From NCBI GenBank assembly GCA_012932295.1, contig JAAONU010000006.1, positions 31,398,882-31,462,881 on the forward strand: DNA of 64,000 nucleotides, in the 5' to 3' direction. The notes under the pieces were generated by a model. It was given only the letters and a program-made list of their open reading frames with translations, was not told where the DNA came from and ran no database searches. Below, piece after piece: positions 1 through 12,300 of this stretch; position 1 is the first letter of the stretch; each line of letters begins with the position of its first letter. This DNA is from Cyclina sinensis. Lineage: Eukaryota > Mollusca > Bivalvia > Venerida > Veneridae. Made by a program: the position numbers and the translations under genes.

Positions 1-99
1 CAGTACTCCCCCAACCCGCGCCACACACACACCCTTTTCTTTTTTTTATGCCCCCACTCTAGGGGGGCATTTAGATTTGCCCTTGTTCATCTGTCCATC

Positions 100-640
100 C
101 CAAAAAGTTGTGTCGCCTGTAGCTCCAAAAGCGCTGGAGCTAGAGTCAAGAAGCTTTACAGGAATGTTAATCAGCATGTGAAGTTGTGCACCTGGGGTTT
201 TTCGTATAGATTTATTTGGAACTGTTACAGTTATGGCCCCTTACTTAGTCAAAAATAGTTATTTTCAATTTGTGTCACCTGTACCTGCAAAAGCCCTGCA
301 CCTACAGTCAAGGAACTTTACAGGAATGTTGATCAGCATGTAAAGTTGTGCACCTGGGGTTTCCCTTATAGATTTTTTTGGTATTGTTAGAGTTATTGCC
401 CCTTACATACTCAAAATTTGCAATTTTCAACTTGTATTGCCTGTAACTGTAAAAGCGCTGCACTTACAGTCAAGACACTTTACAGGAATGTTGATCAGCA
501 TGTAAACTTGTGCATGTGTTGTTTTCCGTATAGACTTATTCGGAATTGTTAGAGTTATGGCCCCTCATATACTCAAAATTTGCAATTTTCAACTTGTGTC
601 ACCTGTAACTGCAAAAGCGCTGGAGCTAGAGTCACCCAGT
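100..640 (+). repeat. ~161-bp tandem array (about 3.3 copies)
   Basis: Monomers begin with tgtgtcRcctgtaactgc near 111, 271, 431 and 595. Each contains 'ctttacaggaatgttgatcag' and 'gttatggccccttac'-type words. They form the satellite body of the Helentron-like element and are diverged by perhaps 10-15% by eye. Confidence 0.8.
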
Positions 641-641
641 T

Positions 642-1176
642 ATGAGCAGGGTTGACATACTGTGTCTGTCTGAAGCAAATGTCTATGAGAATCAAGTACA
701 GTACCATCAGCGTGTTGGGTGGAGCTTGACATGTTTGCCTATGTTACAGGAATACAACTGCCATGGTTTGTTGTTCTACACACGAGATAAGTTGCCAGTG
801 ACAACTTCCAGTGTTTCACATCAACCTCGTATCAGTTACCATCTCAGCAGAGCTCTGTCCAAGGTCATTCTGTCTTCTCTATAGATCTCCATCTTTGAAC
901 ATAACAGATTTTATTAATGATCTAAGACATATCGCAGACCAAACCTCTCCAGATGTACTGCTTGGAGATTTCAACTTAGCTTTTAATTCAACAAATTATA
1001 TAAGACTTTCACAGAAATTGAATAACTATTCCCAGTGTGTGCAGCTCCCAACTCTGAGAGGCGGTTCTACACTTGACCTTGTCTACATACAAAATAAAAA
1101 TTCTACAACCCAGATTACCCTGCTGTCAACCTACTTCTCAGACCACAGCATTGTTGCCCTACAATTTGATACCTAA
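642..1176 (+). pseudogene. Endonuclease/exonuclease/phosphatase (EEP) domain remnant of a Helentron
   Basis: Two overlapping frames, joined by a frameshift near 830-850, encode an EEP nuclease C-terminal region: VDILCLSEAN, NCHGLLFYTRDKLP, then DVLLGDFNLAF, STLDLVYIQN and YFSDHSIVALQFDT followed by stop. GDFN and SDH are EEP catalytic motifs (metal-binding Asp/Asn and the terminal Asp-His). The protein ends directly after the SDH block with no reverse transcriptase. That fits a nuclease fused at the C-terminus of a Helentron Rep-helicase rather than a LINE. No Rep or helicase part is present, and the frame is broken. Confidence 0.72.
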
Positions 1177-1758
1177 AACATTTTCCTTTTTCTTAGTGTG
1201 TTTAACGCTGTTCCAATGGTCGAATTGCAGACTCAGTTTGATTGAGCATGTTCATGGACAGTAATGGAAAATGCAAGTTACCATCCACGCAAGTTAGCGC
1301 CAACTTAAGCGGAATTCAACATTCAAGTATGGAAATGGTGAAATTTTGTTCCAGCAATTGCTTAAAATTGTTTGCTACATGTATTTAGATGTCAATGGAC
1401 ATTTGATAAACAGGCTGACTTTTGTCTTACAGAACCTATAACTTAGGAACTTAGTACAAATTAGACTTGAAAACACCTGTTTACCATCTGCAAACTCCAA
1501 GAATGTCCAACTATGCATACAGAATTGTGAAGGATAATATTCATCCATTGGTCACAGTGTTGGAGACAGTATTTTGAGTCTTCACACCACAACAGGTTTC
1601 TTATAGTTGTCATCTGTGTCTTATGGACACATTTCTAGTTTTTTAATACATAGGTACTTGACTCCCCATCCACCCTCAACACCCCCTCCTCCACCCCCAA
1701 AGAATGTTGTTTTTCATCTTATATGACAAGGTTCTTGCCCTCCCCCACTCAATTTTTT

Positions 1759-2800
1759 TTATCCCCCCGCCAAAGGCGGAGGGGATATTAGGAATGCCCT
1801 TCGTCTGTCCGTGCGTCCGTGTGTCGGTGCGTCCGTGCGTCCGTCCGAAACAATTTTGTCCGGAGCATAACTCCAAAACTACTTGAGGGATTTTATTCAA
1901 ACTTCATACACTGACAGAGCACATTGGTAGGTAGTGCAGTGTGCAAGTCCAATAACTCTACCTTGCCTTTTTTTAGAGTTATTCCGCTTTATCAAATTTA
2001 CTTGATAAATTTTGTCCGGAGCATAACTCCAAAACTACTTGAGGGATTTTATTCAAACTTCATACACTGACAGAGCACATTGGTAGGTAGTGCAGTGTGC
2101 AAGTCCAATAACTCTACCTTGCCTTTTTTTAGAGTTATTCCGCTTTATCAAATTTACTTGATAAATTTTGTCCGGAGCATAACTCCAAAACTGCTAGAGG
2201 AATTTTATTCAAACTTCATACACTGACAGAGCACATTGGTAGGTAGTGCAGTGTGCAAGTCCAATAACTCTACCTTGCCTATTTTTTAGAGTTATTCCTT
2301 TTTATCAGAATTACTTGATAAATTTTGTCCAGAGCATAACTCCAAAACTACTTGAGGGATTTTATTCAAACTCAGTACACTGACAGAGCACATTGGTAGG
2401 TAGTGCAGTGTGCAAGTCCAACAACTCTACCTTGCTCATTTTTAGAGTTATTCCCCTTTATCAGAATTACTTGATAAATTTTGTCCAGAGCATAACTCTA
2501 AAACTACTTGAGGGATTTTATTCAAACTTCATACACTGACAGAGCACATTGGTAGGTAGTGCAGTGTGCAAGAACAATAACTCTACCTTGCCTATTTTTA
2601 GAGTTATTTCCCTTTATCAGAATTACTTAATAAATTTTGTCCGGAGCATAACTCCAAAACTACTTGAGGGATTTTATTCAAATTTCATACACTGACAGAG
2701 CACATTGGTAGGTAGTGCAGTGTGCAAGTCCAATAACTCTACCTTGCCTATTTTTTAGAGTTATTCCCCTTTATCAGATTTACTTGTTTACATTTTAAAA
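1759..2800 (+). mobile_element. Helentron-like repeat (ATCCCC end) with a ~156-bp array
   Basis: It begins with a hairpin (atcccccCGCCaaaGGCGgaggggat) and a GTCCGTGC-rich microsatellite at 1800-1850. Six or so very similar ~156-bp monomers follow, starting near 1853, 2009, 2166, 2322, 2478 and 2634 with ttttgtccggagcataactc. No clear 3' hairpin-CTTG end is seen. Open frames over 1676-1900 lie in this hairpin and microsatellite and are not genes. Confidence 0.7.
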
Positions 2801-2844
2801 ATCCCAGCATATACATGTTTATCTAATTCTTGAATTCTTGATCT

Positions 2845-3245
2845 TATTATCCCCGCAAAAGGAGGAGGGGACATTAGAAATGGTCTCTGTCCGTCCGTGC
2901 GTGCGTCCATTCCAGTTTTGTCGGTAGCATAACTCCAAAAGTACTTGAGTGATTTTCTTCAAACTTCATATACTGAAAGAGCACATTTGGAGGAGGTGCA
3001 GTGTGTAAGAATAATAACTCTACCTTGCCTACTTTTAGAATTATTCCCCTTTATCAGATTTAATTGAAAAACTTTGTCCGAAGCATAACTCAAAAAGTGC
3101 TTGAGCGATTTCCTTCAAACTTAATACACTGACATAGCACATTGGTAGGAAGTGCAGTTTGCAAGAACAATAACTCTACCTTGCCTATTTTTTGTGGGAT
3201 TTTCTTCAAACATAACATTACTTTTCCAGTCGGCTCTTGTTTACC
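2845..3245 (+). mobile_element. Short Helentron-like copy of the ATCCCC family
   Basis: A 5' hairpin, atccccgcaaaaggaggaggggacat, is followed by GTCCGTCCGTGCGTGCGTCC and about two diverged monomers of the array seen at 1853. It ends near ggctcttgttt (3231-3241), which looks like a CTTG-TT terminus without a clear hairpin. Confidence 0.55.
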
Positions 3246-3478
3246 TTTTTAGTTATTCTAACAAAGTATCCAAGGGCAACGCAAGTGTTCAACTGAACAC
3301 CCATCTAGTTTACATTTATTTTGAAACAAGCTTTTACAACTTTTATAGATCCCCGTCTGTGATAGCTTCCTTGATTCAAACGAGAACAGGCACAAAAATA
3401 TGGAAAGTATAAAGTCAGATATTCAAATCAGCAACTTCTGGATCAAAAGAGTGATGCTCAGCCCTTTCACCACTGCTT

Positions 3479-4293
3479 TTTTATGCCCCCAAAAGGAGGC
3501 ATATAGTTTTTGAACTGTCTGTCAGTCAGTCCATCCTTCCGTCCGTCAGTCTGTCAGAAAACTTTAACATTGACAATAACTTTCTTATTAGTAAGTGGAT
3601 TTACTTCATACTTTGACACAACACCCCTTTGGACAAGACATTTACACTGACCTATAATTATTTGACCTTGACCCGTGATTGACCTTCACCTTGAAGATCC
3701 AATTGTCCAAAAATTTTAACATTGGCAGTAACTTCTTTATTAGTTAGTTGATTTACTTCATTCTTGGACACAACAACCCTTTGGTCAAGGCCTTCCCACT
3801 GTTTGACCTTGACCCCTGAATGACCTTCATCTTGAAGATCCATTTGTCCAAAAACTGTAACATTGGCCATAACTTTCTTATTAGCAAGTGCATTTACTTC
3901 TTACTTGGACTCAACACCCATTTGGACAAGACCTTCCCACTGACCAGTAATTATCTGACCTTGACCCCTGAATATCCAATTGTCCAAAATCTATTATTTG
4001 GCCATAATTTCCAAATTAGTTAGTGGATATACTTCATAATTAAATACACTACTGTGGACAAGACCGTCCAACTGTCCTGTATTTATTTGACCTTGACCCC
4101 TGAATGACCTTCACTTTGAAGATCCAGTTGTCCAGAAAGTGGATTTACTTCATACATGGACGTAACCCCCTTTGGATAAGACCTTCCCACTGACCTATAT
4201 TTATTTGACCTTGACCCCTGAATGACTGGTTCTCAGATCAAAGTTTAAAGCACCACTTTCGGGGGCATTGTCATCTTACAGTGACAGTTCTTG
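3479..4293 (+). mobile_element. Helentron-like non-autonomous element, complete ends
   Basis: The 5' end is ATGCCCCCaaaaGGAGGCATATAG with a GTCAGTCCATCC microsatellite. The body is ~4-5 monomers rich in 'gaccttgacccctgaatgacc'. The 3' end carries an internal inverted copy of the 5' end (GGGGGCAT, 4261-4268), then TGTCA...TGACA and gttCTTG next to T. Terminal 5' and subterminal 3' inverted repeats are the asymmetric layout described for Helentrons. Small frames on both strands arise from the monomers. Confidence 0.75.
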
Positions 4294-4299
4294 TTTATA

Positions 4300-5245
4300 T
4301 ACAAATTTTAGTAGGACAAGTTATGTTATGGTCCTGGTTGTCTGTCAGTCCTTTAGCAGTATTTGTCCACTCTATCTCTTGAACCACCTGAAAGATGTTC
4401 AATAAAATCTGGTCAGTTGTTTATCTGATTTTGAGGACATTCAGAACCTACATTTCAGGCCTACCACTTCTAGGTCACAGGTCAGAATCAAAGATTTTAG
4501 TTGTAGAATTCCTGTCCACTCCATATCTCCTAAATCCCTTACAGGATATTCATGAAAGTTTGGTGAGAAGTTTATCTTATCAAGGCAGTGTGCAGAACCA
4601 ACATTTTTGGCATGCTGAAGTTGAGCCAGAGAATTTCTGTCTGCTTGCTTTCTCAAAAATCCCTTGCATGATATTTATGATGTTAATTCAGATGTTTCTC
4701 TCATCAAGGCAACATGTCAAACCAACATTCCAGGTATGCTTAATTTGCACATTTTTGGACAATGCATGTTTTTTTTTTTTGAGAAAGTTTTTATCTCTCT
4801 TTCTTTTAATCTGCTTGAAGGATATTAAAAACTTTAGTAAAACTTTAATTTCATTAAGACAATTTGCGGAACCTACATTTCATAAGCACCACTTACAGGT
4901 AAAGGTCACAGTTCAAGGTCAAAGATTCAGCCATAGGATTCTACTTGAAGGATTTTCATGAAAGTTTTGTCAAATGTTGATTTCATTGAGACAAGTTCAC
5001 AGTTAAAAGTTAAAGATTTTAGCCCTGTAATTCCTGCCTGCTCCATAATACCTAATCCCCTTTCAGGAAATTATGAAACTTCTGCTCAAATATTTATTAA
5101 GATGTAGTGGGTGTTGAGCAAACTTTCTTACTGCTCTTAACTTGTATGATTTCTGATTAAACATATTTCTGACTAAGGTCATCTAGTGTCAGTAGCTTTC
5201 TTTGCCATCAGCCTGGCTTTGTGTTCTTTGCACTTCATGTACACT
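4300..5245. repeat. Degenerate repeat array, intergenic or intronic
   Basis: Diverged units contain 'aaggtcaaagattttagcc', 'ggaattcctgYcYactccatat' and 'gaaactt' words, like the monomers of neighbouring elements. The 188-codon open frame at 4395-4961 lies wholly in these units and has no family features. No exon is visible. Confidence 0.55.
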
Positions 5246-5246
5246 G

Positions 5247-8200
5247 TTTAGCTCACCTTATCAAAAAGTGCTCAAGGGTGAGCTGCTGTGATGGGTGATT
5301 GTCCGTCATCATCATTCTTTCCCCATCCATTCTTTGATGATGTTCAAATGACATTTCCTATATCCCTGTGCCAATTTCAACCAAGCTTCACATGAAAGTT
5401 CTGTAATTGTTCCTCTTTCAAATTCCTTTTAATAAAATTGTTCCATGTCGAACGCTGATTACCATGGCAACCTGAAGGGAAAACTTTTAAAATCTTCTCC
5501 TCAGAATCTGCTTCCGCAAATCAATTTAGAAAAGTTATTTTAATGACCCTTTATCAGATTGGGCAATGTTGATACATGTACATAGAAACTCTGTCAACAG
5601 GGATCAGGGCAAGTTTTCTCTATTTGACTGTTTACTGTACGGAAGATCTTCTCTTTGAGAACTGCTTGCTAGATTAACAAGTAAATTTACACAAGTGTTC
5701 TTTAAGTGACCCTTTATTTAATACCTGCAAGCCATGGTGATTCATGGCCATCTGGAGGCAGAGCTGGTTTTCACTGGATGTCTACATAGAAAACTAAAAA
5801 ATCTTCACTTCAGACATGACTAGTCCAGTTTCAAAATAATTTTGAATGAATGTTCCTTAGCTGACCCTTTATCAAATTCCTTTAAGGTATATTGGTTTTG
5901 TAAAAAAAACATGGCCACTACAGGGCCAGGGTATTTTTCACTATAGGACTGTCTTGGAAACTTTGAAAATTTTCTCTTCAGAAATGACTGTTCTGTTCTC
6001 AAAATATTTTCTTAGAAATGTTTGTTAGGTGACTCTCTTTCAAGTTCCTTCAAGTCATATTGTTTCTTAAAAGAGCAAATGGGTGGGGCTAGTTTTACAT
6101 TGACATATAAGAAAAACTTGATAAATCTTCTTGTTCCAAACCATACGGTCTAGAGCTCAGATATCTGGTATGTAGCCTAGTGGTGCTTTAACAAATTTGT
6201 TAATAAGATACCATTTTGGTAAAAACTTGCTCTATCAAGAAATTTTGTTTGTGTAAAATATATAATCTTTAAAAAGTCTTATCATCTGAGATTGTTTTTG
6301 TTGTGACTGAGGTATTTAGTATGTAGTATTATCAAATTTACATCTACTAAGATGGTTCATATCATACCCCTTAGTACATGTTGACCCCATCTAGAGCTCA
6401 TTTGACCTTCTAAGCTTCTTTCTTCATATTGAAGCTTCAGCATTGAAAGTTGAACCATAATGACTTTTTAGCTCACCTGAGCACATAGTGCTCAGATGAG
6501 CTTTTAGGATCGATGTTTGTCCATTGTCCGTCCGTCCGTCCGTCGTCCACAATTCATTCAAACGACATCTCCTCTGAAACCACTGGGCCAAATTTAATGA
6601 AACTTGCCTGGGATGTTCCTTGCATAAAGCTCTACCAAGATTGCTCAAATGGTCCCGGTCCATTGCTTTGCTGGGTCACTGGAGCTAAAATAAGATTTTT
6701 AAAGTTTGATCTTTAAAAATCTTCTTCTCTGAAATCGCAAGGCCTGAAGCTTAGATATTTGGTATGAAGCATTATCTAGTAGACCTCTACCAAGTTTATT
6801 CAAATTATGATCCTGGGGTCAAAACTGACCCCACCCAGGGGTCAGTTGATTTTACATAGAGTTATATAGGGAAAATCTTCTTGTCAGAAACCACTAGACC
6901 TAGAGTTAAGATATTTGGTGTGCAGCATTGTCTAGTAGACCTCTACCAAGTTTGTTCAAATCATGGCCTCTGGGTCAAAAAATGGCTCAGCCTCAGGGGT
7001 AACTTGTTTTACATAGAGTTATATAGGAAAAACTTTAAAAATCTTGTTGTCAGAAACCGTAAGGCATAGAGCTTAGATATTTGGTTTGTAGCATTGTCTA
7101 GTGGACCTCTACCAAGTTTGTTCAAATTATACCTCTGGGGTCAAATTTGGCCCCACCTGGGGTTATTGGTTTTACATAGGCTTATATAGGAAAAACTTCG
7201 AAAATCTTCTTGTCTGAAACCACATTGGCCTTAGCCTTAAGATTTGGTTTGTAGCATTGTCTAGTGGACCTCTACCAAGTTTGTTCAAATTATATCCCAG
7301 GGGTCAATTTTGGCCCCACCCCGGGGTCGTTGGTTTTACAGACTAAGGCTTATATAGTGAAAACATTGAAAATCTTCTTGTAGAAGGAGAGGTAACATTT
7401 TCAGTCCAAATAATCTGGAAATTTGCCGGACAGGTTGTCTCTCTGATTTCTAGCTCAACTTTGAATATGGGTCATCTGGGTTCAAAAACTAGGTCACAGA
7501 GCCCAAAAATAGAAAAAAAAACTTGTTAACACTCTCGAGGTTATATGTTCAGTCAAAATATCCCAGAAATTTGTCAGACAGATTGCTTTGATGATTTCTA
7601 GCTCAAGTTCGAATATGGGTCATCTGGGTTCAAAAACCAGGTCACAGAGCCCAAATTTTGAAAAACCTTGTAAACACTCTAGAGGTAACATTTTCTGTCC
7701 AAATAACATGGAAATCTGTCAGAAAGGTTGTTTCAGTGATTTCTAGGTTAAATTTGAATATGGGTCATCTGGATTCAAAAACTAGGTCACAGAGCCCAAA
7801 AATAAAAAAAAATCTTGTTAACGTGCTAGAAGCTACCTTTCAGTCCATATATTCTCGAAATTTGTCAGGAAGGTTGTGTTAAAGATTTCTAGCTCAGATC
7901 CCAATATATGTAATCTGGGGTCAAAAACTAGGTCACAGACCCCGAATATGGAAAAACCTTGTTAACACTTTAGAGGCAACATTTTTAGTCCAAATGACCA
8001 TGAATTTTGTCAAAAAGGTTGTTTCAATGATTTCTAGCTCAGTTTTGAATATGGGTTATCTTGGGTCAAACACTAGGTGATAGGGCCAAAAAGTAGGAAA
8101 ACCTTGTTAATGCTCTAGAGGTTACATTTTCAGTCCCAATATCCTTGAAATTTGTCAGAAAGGTTGTTTCAATGAATTCTAGCTCAGCTGTGGATATGGG

Positions 8201-8816
8201 TAATCTGGGATCAAAAACTAGGTCACAGAGCCCTAAAATGTAAAAACCAATTAACACTCCAGAGGTTACATTTTCAGTCCAACTATCCTGGAAATTTGTC
8301 AGTTTTAATGATTTCTAAGTCAAAAACTAGATCACAGAGCCCAAATTTTGAAAAACCTTTTTAACAATCTAGAGTCAACATTTTCAGTCCAAATAACCTG
8401 GAAATTTGTCAGAAAGGTTGGTTCAATAATTTCTAGTTCAAATATGGGTCATCTGGTTTCAATTAACCAGGTCCGTAGCAACTTTGTTAAAAGCAGTCAT
8501 ATTCAGGTGAGCGATACAGGGCCATCATGGCCCTCTTGTTTGCATGTGGATTCAAGTTATGGCATGTTCAGCTCTCTGACCTAATTCCCTGTTTAATATT
8601 GAAGTTTAACCTTGACTATCTTTGATCTTCACTTATTGACCGACTTTACAGTTTTTGAAGCTATGGAAAAGAAATGTATAACACATGGATAGTTTCAAAT
8701 ATAGGTTTTGACCTTGACCAACCTTGACATACTGACCTTTATGAAGTTCTAGCCATGAAATCTGAACCATATGCACAACTTTACTTAGGTTAGGGATATA
8801 GGGCTGTCATGGCCCA
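5247..8816 (+). mobile_element. Older GCTCACC-family Helentron-like element, interrupted
   Basis: The 5' end gctcaccttatcaaaaagtgctcaagggtgagc (5251-5283) forms a hairpin and is followed by gtccgtcatc. A matching, decayed 3' end, agGGCTGTCATGGCCC, lies at 8799-8815. The younger copy 6467-8538 sits between them, so I read this as an old element split by a nested one. Its body (5290-6460) is diverged from the other arrays. Confidence 0.5.
6467..8538 (+). mobile_element. Helentron-like element, GCTCACC family, with two satellite types
   Basis: The 5' hairpin is GCTCACCTGAGCAC-ata-GTGCTCAGATGAGC, followed by tttaggatcgatg and (GTCC)n at 6520-6545. Monomers to about 7380 are ~170 bp ('ctctaccaagtttgttcaaat'). 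From 7385 to 8480 they are ~150 bp ('aggtaacattttcagtccaaat'). The 3' end is cAGGTGAGCgat (inverted match to the 5' end), then GGGCCATCATGGCCC and tCTTG next to TT. Several small open frames here are repeat shadows. Confidence 0.8.
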
Positions 8817-8819
8817 ATT

Positions 8820-9270
8820 AAAAACTGGATTCATTAATCCTTTATAGGTTAAATACACTTAAATCATAAGTTTTAAAATAGATTTATATTTACTATAATG
8901 CATATCAGAATTACTTCAGAATTTTTGATAGCTATAGTACTGTTGAAACTCGATCTTTTGAAAAGAAAGGTAGGTGTTTATTTATTAATTAATTATTAAT
9001 AATTAGGGTTTTTTTTGAACAGCCAGATTTTTCCTAGTATTGCATTTCTCAGTCCTAGCAAAAAGCGCTGAAGGGATCAGAGAATGTTTTGGCAGAACTC
9101 TGTAATTTCATTCTATTAAGATATTTGTTTGATTGCAGCCTGACTGTTTGTTAACTAATTGAAGATGAAAGCAAGTCTGGAACAGGATTTATGCTACTAT
9201 GGATCATCAGAAAGAAATATTCAAAAAGTCTCAAAGTGCTTTATTTAAAAGTTTGAAACTTTATTTTCAG
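8820..9270. other. AT-rich intron or intergenic sequence, no feature seen
   Basis: I see no coding frame or repeat boundary here. It ends at the acceptor of the candidate microexon. Confidence 0.4.
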
Positions 9271-9322
9271 CTGTTTGTGACTTTGACACATATATGCCTG
9301 GTGCACTGGATATAACCTTAAG
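9271..9322 (+). CDS. Candidate microexon, REJ region N-terminal part
   Basis: A 52-bp open segment sits between a good acceptor (ttattttcag) and a donor (AG|gtaatt). Read with two leading bases it encodes VCDFDTYMPGALDITL. It ends in phase 2, exactly what the next exon at 17063 needs, and the joined peptide runs into CKPSCRP, like the start of a REJ domain. The 7.7-kb intron after it holds the duplicated promoter-like module and the OTU-like remnant. It is short, so chance cannot be excluded. The upstream exon, which should end in phase 1, was not found. Confidence 0.5.
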
Positions 9323-12300
9323 GTAATTACCTTTATTAGATGTAGATATCATTGGCGTCCGCGCCGAAGCGCGACGCCCTTTATGGAATGAGTTCAGATT
9401 TTGTGAAAGGGTAGTTGTTGTTGTTATTGACTGTCATTCATGTCGCGATATGGTTATGAATAGCAAACTTTCGCAGTGAAAAACTAGAAACAGTCTATAC
9501 ATGTATATATTTTACGATTGGTCGAGACAGTCACGTGATTTCAATATCCCGCCATTTCTTGGAGCTATATGGTTATGAATAATGAACTGGAGAATGAAAT
9601 GAATGCAGACATATTCAACAATAAATTGCACTTTTTACAAATTTATTTATAAAAAAGAATACTTTAGATAATAAATAAACCTTAGCCATTTCATATTACA
9701 AACTGTTATTATGATATTATTATCATATTTGTTTCCGTATGTTCTTACGGTTAATTATTCGCGCACTTCGTTTTTTGGTGTTTGGTTACCGAGGTCAGCG
9801 CAATGAAAGACTAGAAACAGTCTACATATATTTTACGATTGGTCGACACAGTCTCGTGATTTCAATATCCCGCCATTTTTTTGGAGCTGCAGCAGCTTAG
9901 AGTCAAGATAGTAAGAGATTTTTTTAGGAAATAGGCATCAAGGTTGCCATATTTTTAGTCCATTTAGCGGCATGCAATGCAAAGCTATGGCCCTGATTGC
10001 ATTTCTGACATTTTTTAAACGTGAATATCTAAATCGAACCGAATTTTCGCCGCAAGAAGTTGATTCCATTTTGTTTCAAGGCTATCGATTTTATGGTGAT
10101 TTGAGTGGAAATCTGGGCATGATTAGGTATCTTAGTCATGTTGATTTGCCAAATACTGTGACATTTAACAACAGAAACTTTCGTCTTGCAGTATATTCCA
10201 TAATTTCTGTCCCACAAATACCATGTATTATTGTGAGATTTTGTAATTTTTATTCTGAACTGTGCCAAATAATAGTTCTTGACATTTTCCTCATACCTGT
10301 CTAAAAGTCAGTCTTCCCTTGAATTGATAAATAATGATTCACCATATCAACATGCCATGCAAATTTATTCTTGATATTTTAATGTACCATTATTTTTGTT
10401 GGCATGTATTACAAAAAAGTCCTGAATTTCGTCACTGACATTCGTCCTTCATGTTTCATTCCAGTGTGTGTTCTACTTCCAGTATTAATACCATTAAAAC
10501 CATTTTTTAGATTTGACATTAAATAATCTTAGTACATTTTGACTACTGTTTTGTATGTTCCAAAGAAAATACATTTGATATTCAAATCTCTAGCAAACCA
10601 ACCAATTAGTTCAGGATGAACAACTAGTGTGTTATTATGTATTTCGTTTACCCATTCATCTACCTACAAAGCTGGCGAATCCAAATTAACCATTGAAAAG
10701 TTTATAAGAATATATCTGATCATCAGATGACTACTAGTTCATTGTCTGTTGCAGCATTTCTTGCTTTTAAACATTCCTTTGGACGCCCTTTGATGCTTTG
10801 CATCAATGCTTTTCTTGTAAATGTTTTGTAACAAGTCATGTATACTAAATAATATTAATGCTGCCTTTCCCCCCTTAACATTCTAATTCAGTAATTGGGA
10901 TGTGTCTTCATTGAGCATCCTGTAGGGAACAAATTGCTCAAGCCTTTCTTTTCAGTGAAAATCAGTTCATCCTCTTGAACGATAAAATTGAAAATCATGT
11001 AAAGCTTGAACTGTATTAACCAGAGCTGCAGAAATGTTTGAAGGTCAGTCATTCTGACCGTGCGACGATTACCATCCCATTTACCCTACACCCTCCCCCC
11101 ACCCCCGAAAAAAAATCCACTTATCCGCTGGTATTGATGAATGGAAATGGTCTGAGGATGAGTAGAATTTTCTGATCGCTTGTCCTGCAAATGAGTGGTG
11201 GTTTTTTTTGGTGTAAATTCAAAACCAGCAACAAACAAACCAATGAATGTGTTTAAAAAACATCTACCTACAGTAAATCTCAATTCTTCATGTCACACGC
11301 TGTCAAAACAAAACTGGAAGCATGTTGAGTAAGGGGACTGTACCTTTTTCAATTCAGTTTAAAAACCACACAGTACCATTGTGTTTTTTCCCCTAGGTCT
11401 CCATGACGAGTGACTGGAGATGCTGGACGAGCAAAAATTTTAGGTTACTCATCCTGCAGAACGAGTAGTTCCTGAAAAAAGTTATTCCCTGGTTTGATAA
11501 GTATAAAAGACTTGCGAGTAAAAAATAATTGCCTACCACCTTCAGTTTGATCAAAGACTTACACATTTTAGTTTTTATATTGATGTTGTGTGTGCGTGCA
11601 TAATTATAAAATTAACACTTTTAATTGATGTATTTTAAAAAATAACTCGCTTTTCTACTCATTTTTTAATTCCAAAACATCAAACAGTATGGGGCACAAG
11701 AGATACACCGCTAATTTAGCTCAAAAGTAACTGTATAAAGGGTGTTTATCTTTCAAGCGACTTCAAAGGAGCCAACTTCTACGAATGCGTTGGCTGACGT
11801 AGGACAGCTGCAAACACATTACGCTAAGGGATTTCATTTATTAATTTGAAGACACTGAAGAAAGCTATCAATTATCGGACTTGATTTTCACGATCAGTTG
11901 GTCATTGACAAGTTTATTAGGGTGTAATTGGGATTAGCGAGGTCTGATATACACAGACGGTCTGGGACTTGTGTATTCATTTTGTGGCAGATTTTGTGTT
12001 TTTTATACTGGCTGAATTTACATTAGGAATAGAAAATGCTCAATTTCTGGATTGATTGAATGAGATTCGAACCGGTCCCAGAAGTTCTGAATCAGTCTGG
12101 ACCAATAATTTGTCGAATTTCTGCAAGCCTGATATTAACTATTTTATGTTGTCTGACAGAAACTTTCTTGTAACTAGGCCAGGTCATGACCAGAACACAC
12201 ATGAGTAGGCTAGCAGATGATGAATAACGTATATTCTAAAAATTGCAATGATTTTGAATCACATGCTACATAGTACATCAGACAGGAAGTAAACAAATAA

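Larger units (their letters stand above)
47..1638 (+). mobile_element. Helentron-like element, internally deleted, with endonuclease remnant
   Basis: The 5' end is ATGCCCCC...GGGGGGCAT (hairpin, 48-71). A ~161-bp tandem array follows, then an endonuclease-domain remnant (642-1176). The 3' end has the hairpin GTGTC-TTAT-GGACAC and then atttCTAG followed by T. The hairpin and CTAG terminus next to T are Helitron-class features, and the endonuclease at the C-terminus points to the Helentron branch. Compare the copy at 59474-60349, which has the same order. Confidence 0.7.

Noticed and set aside
642..1176. Endonuclease fragment as a LINE (non-LTR) remnant
   Set aside because: The frame stops right after the SDH block in both copies, no reverse transcriptase follows, and the ends have a hairpin plus CTAG. 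This fits a Helentron better.
4395..4961. 188-codon open frame, the longest in the window
   Set aside because: It lies within diverged satellite units, has no domain pattern and no splice or start context.
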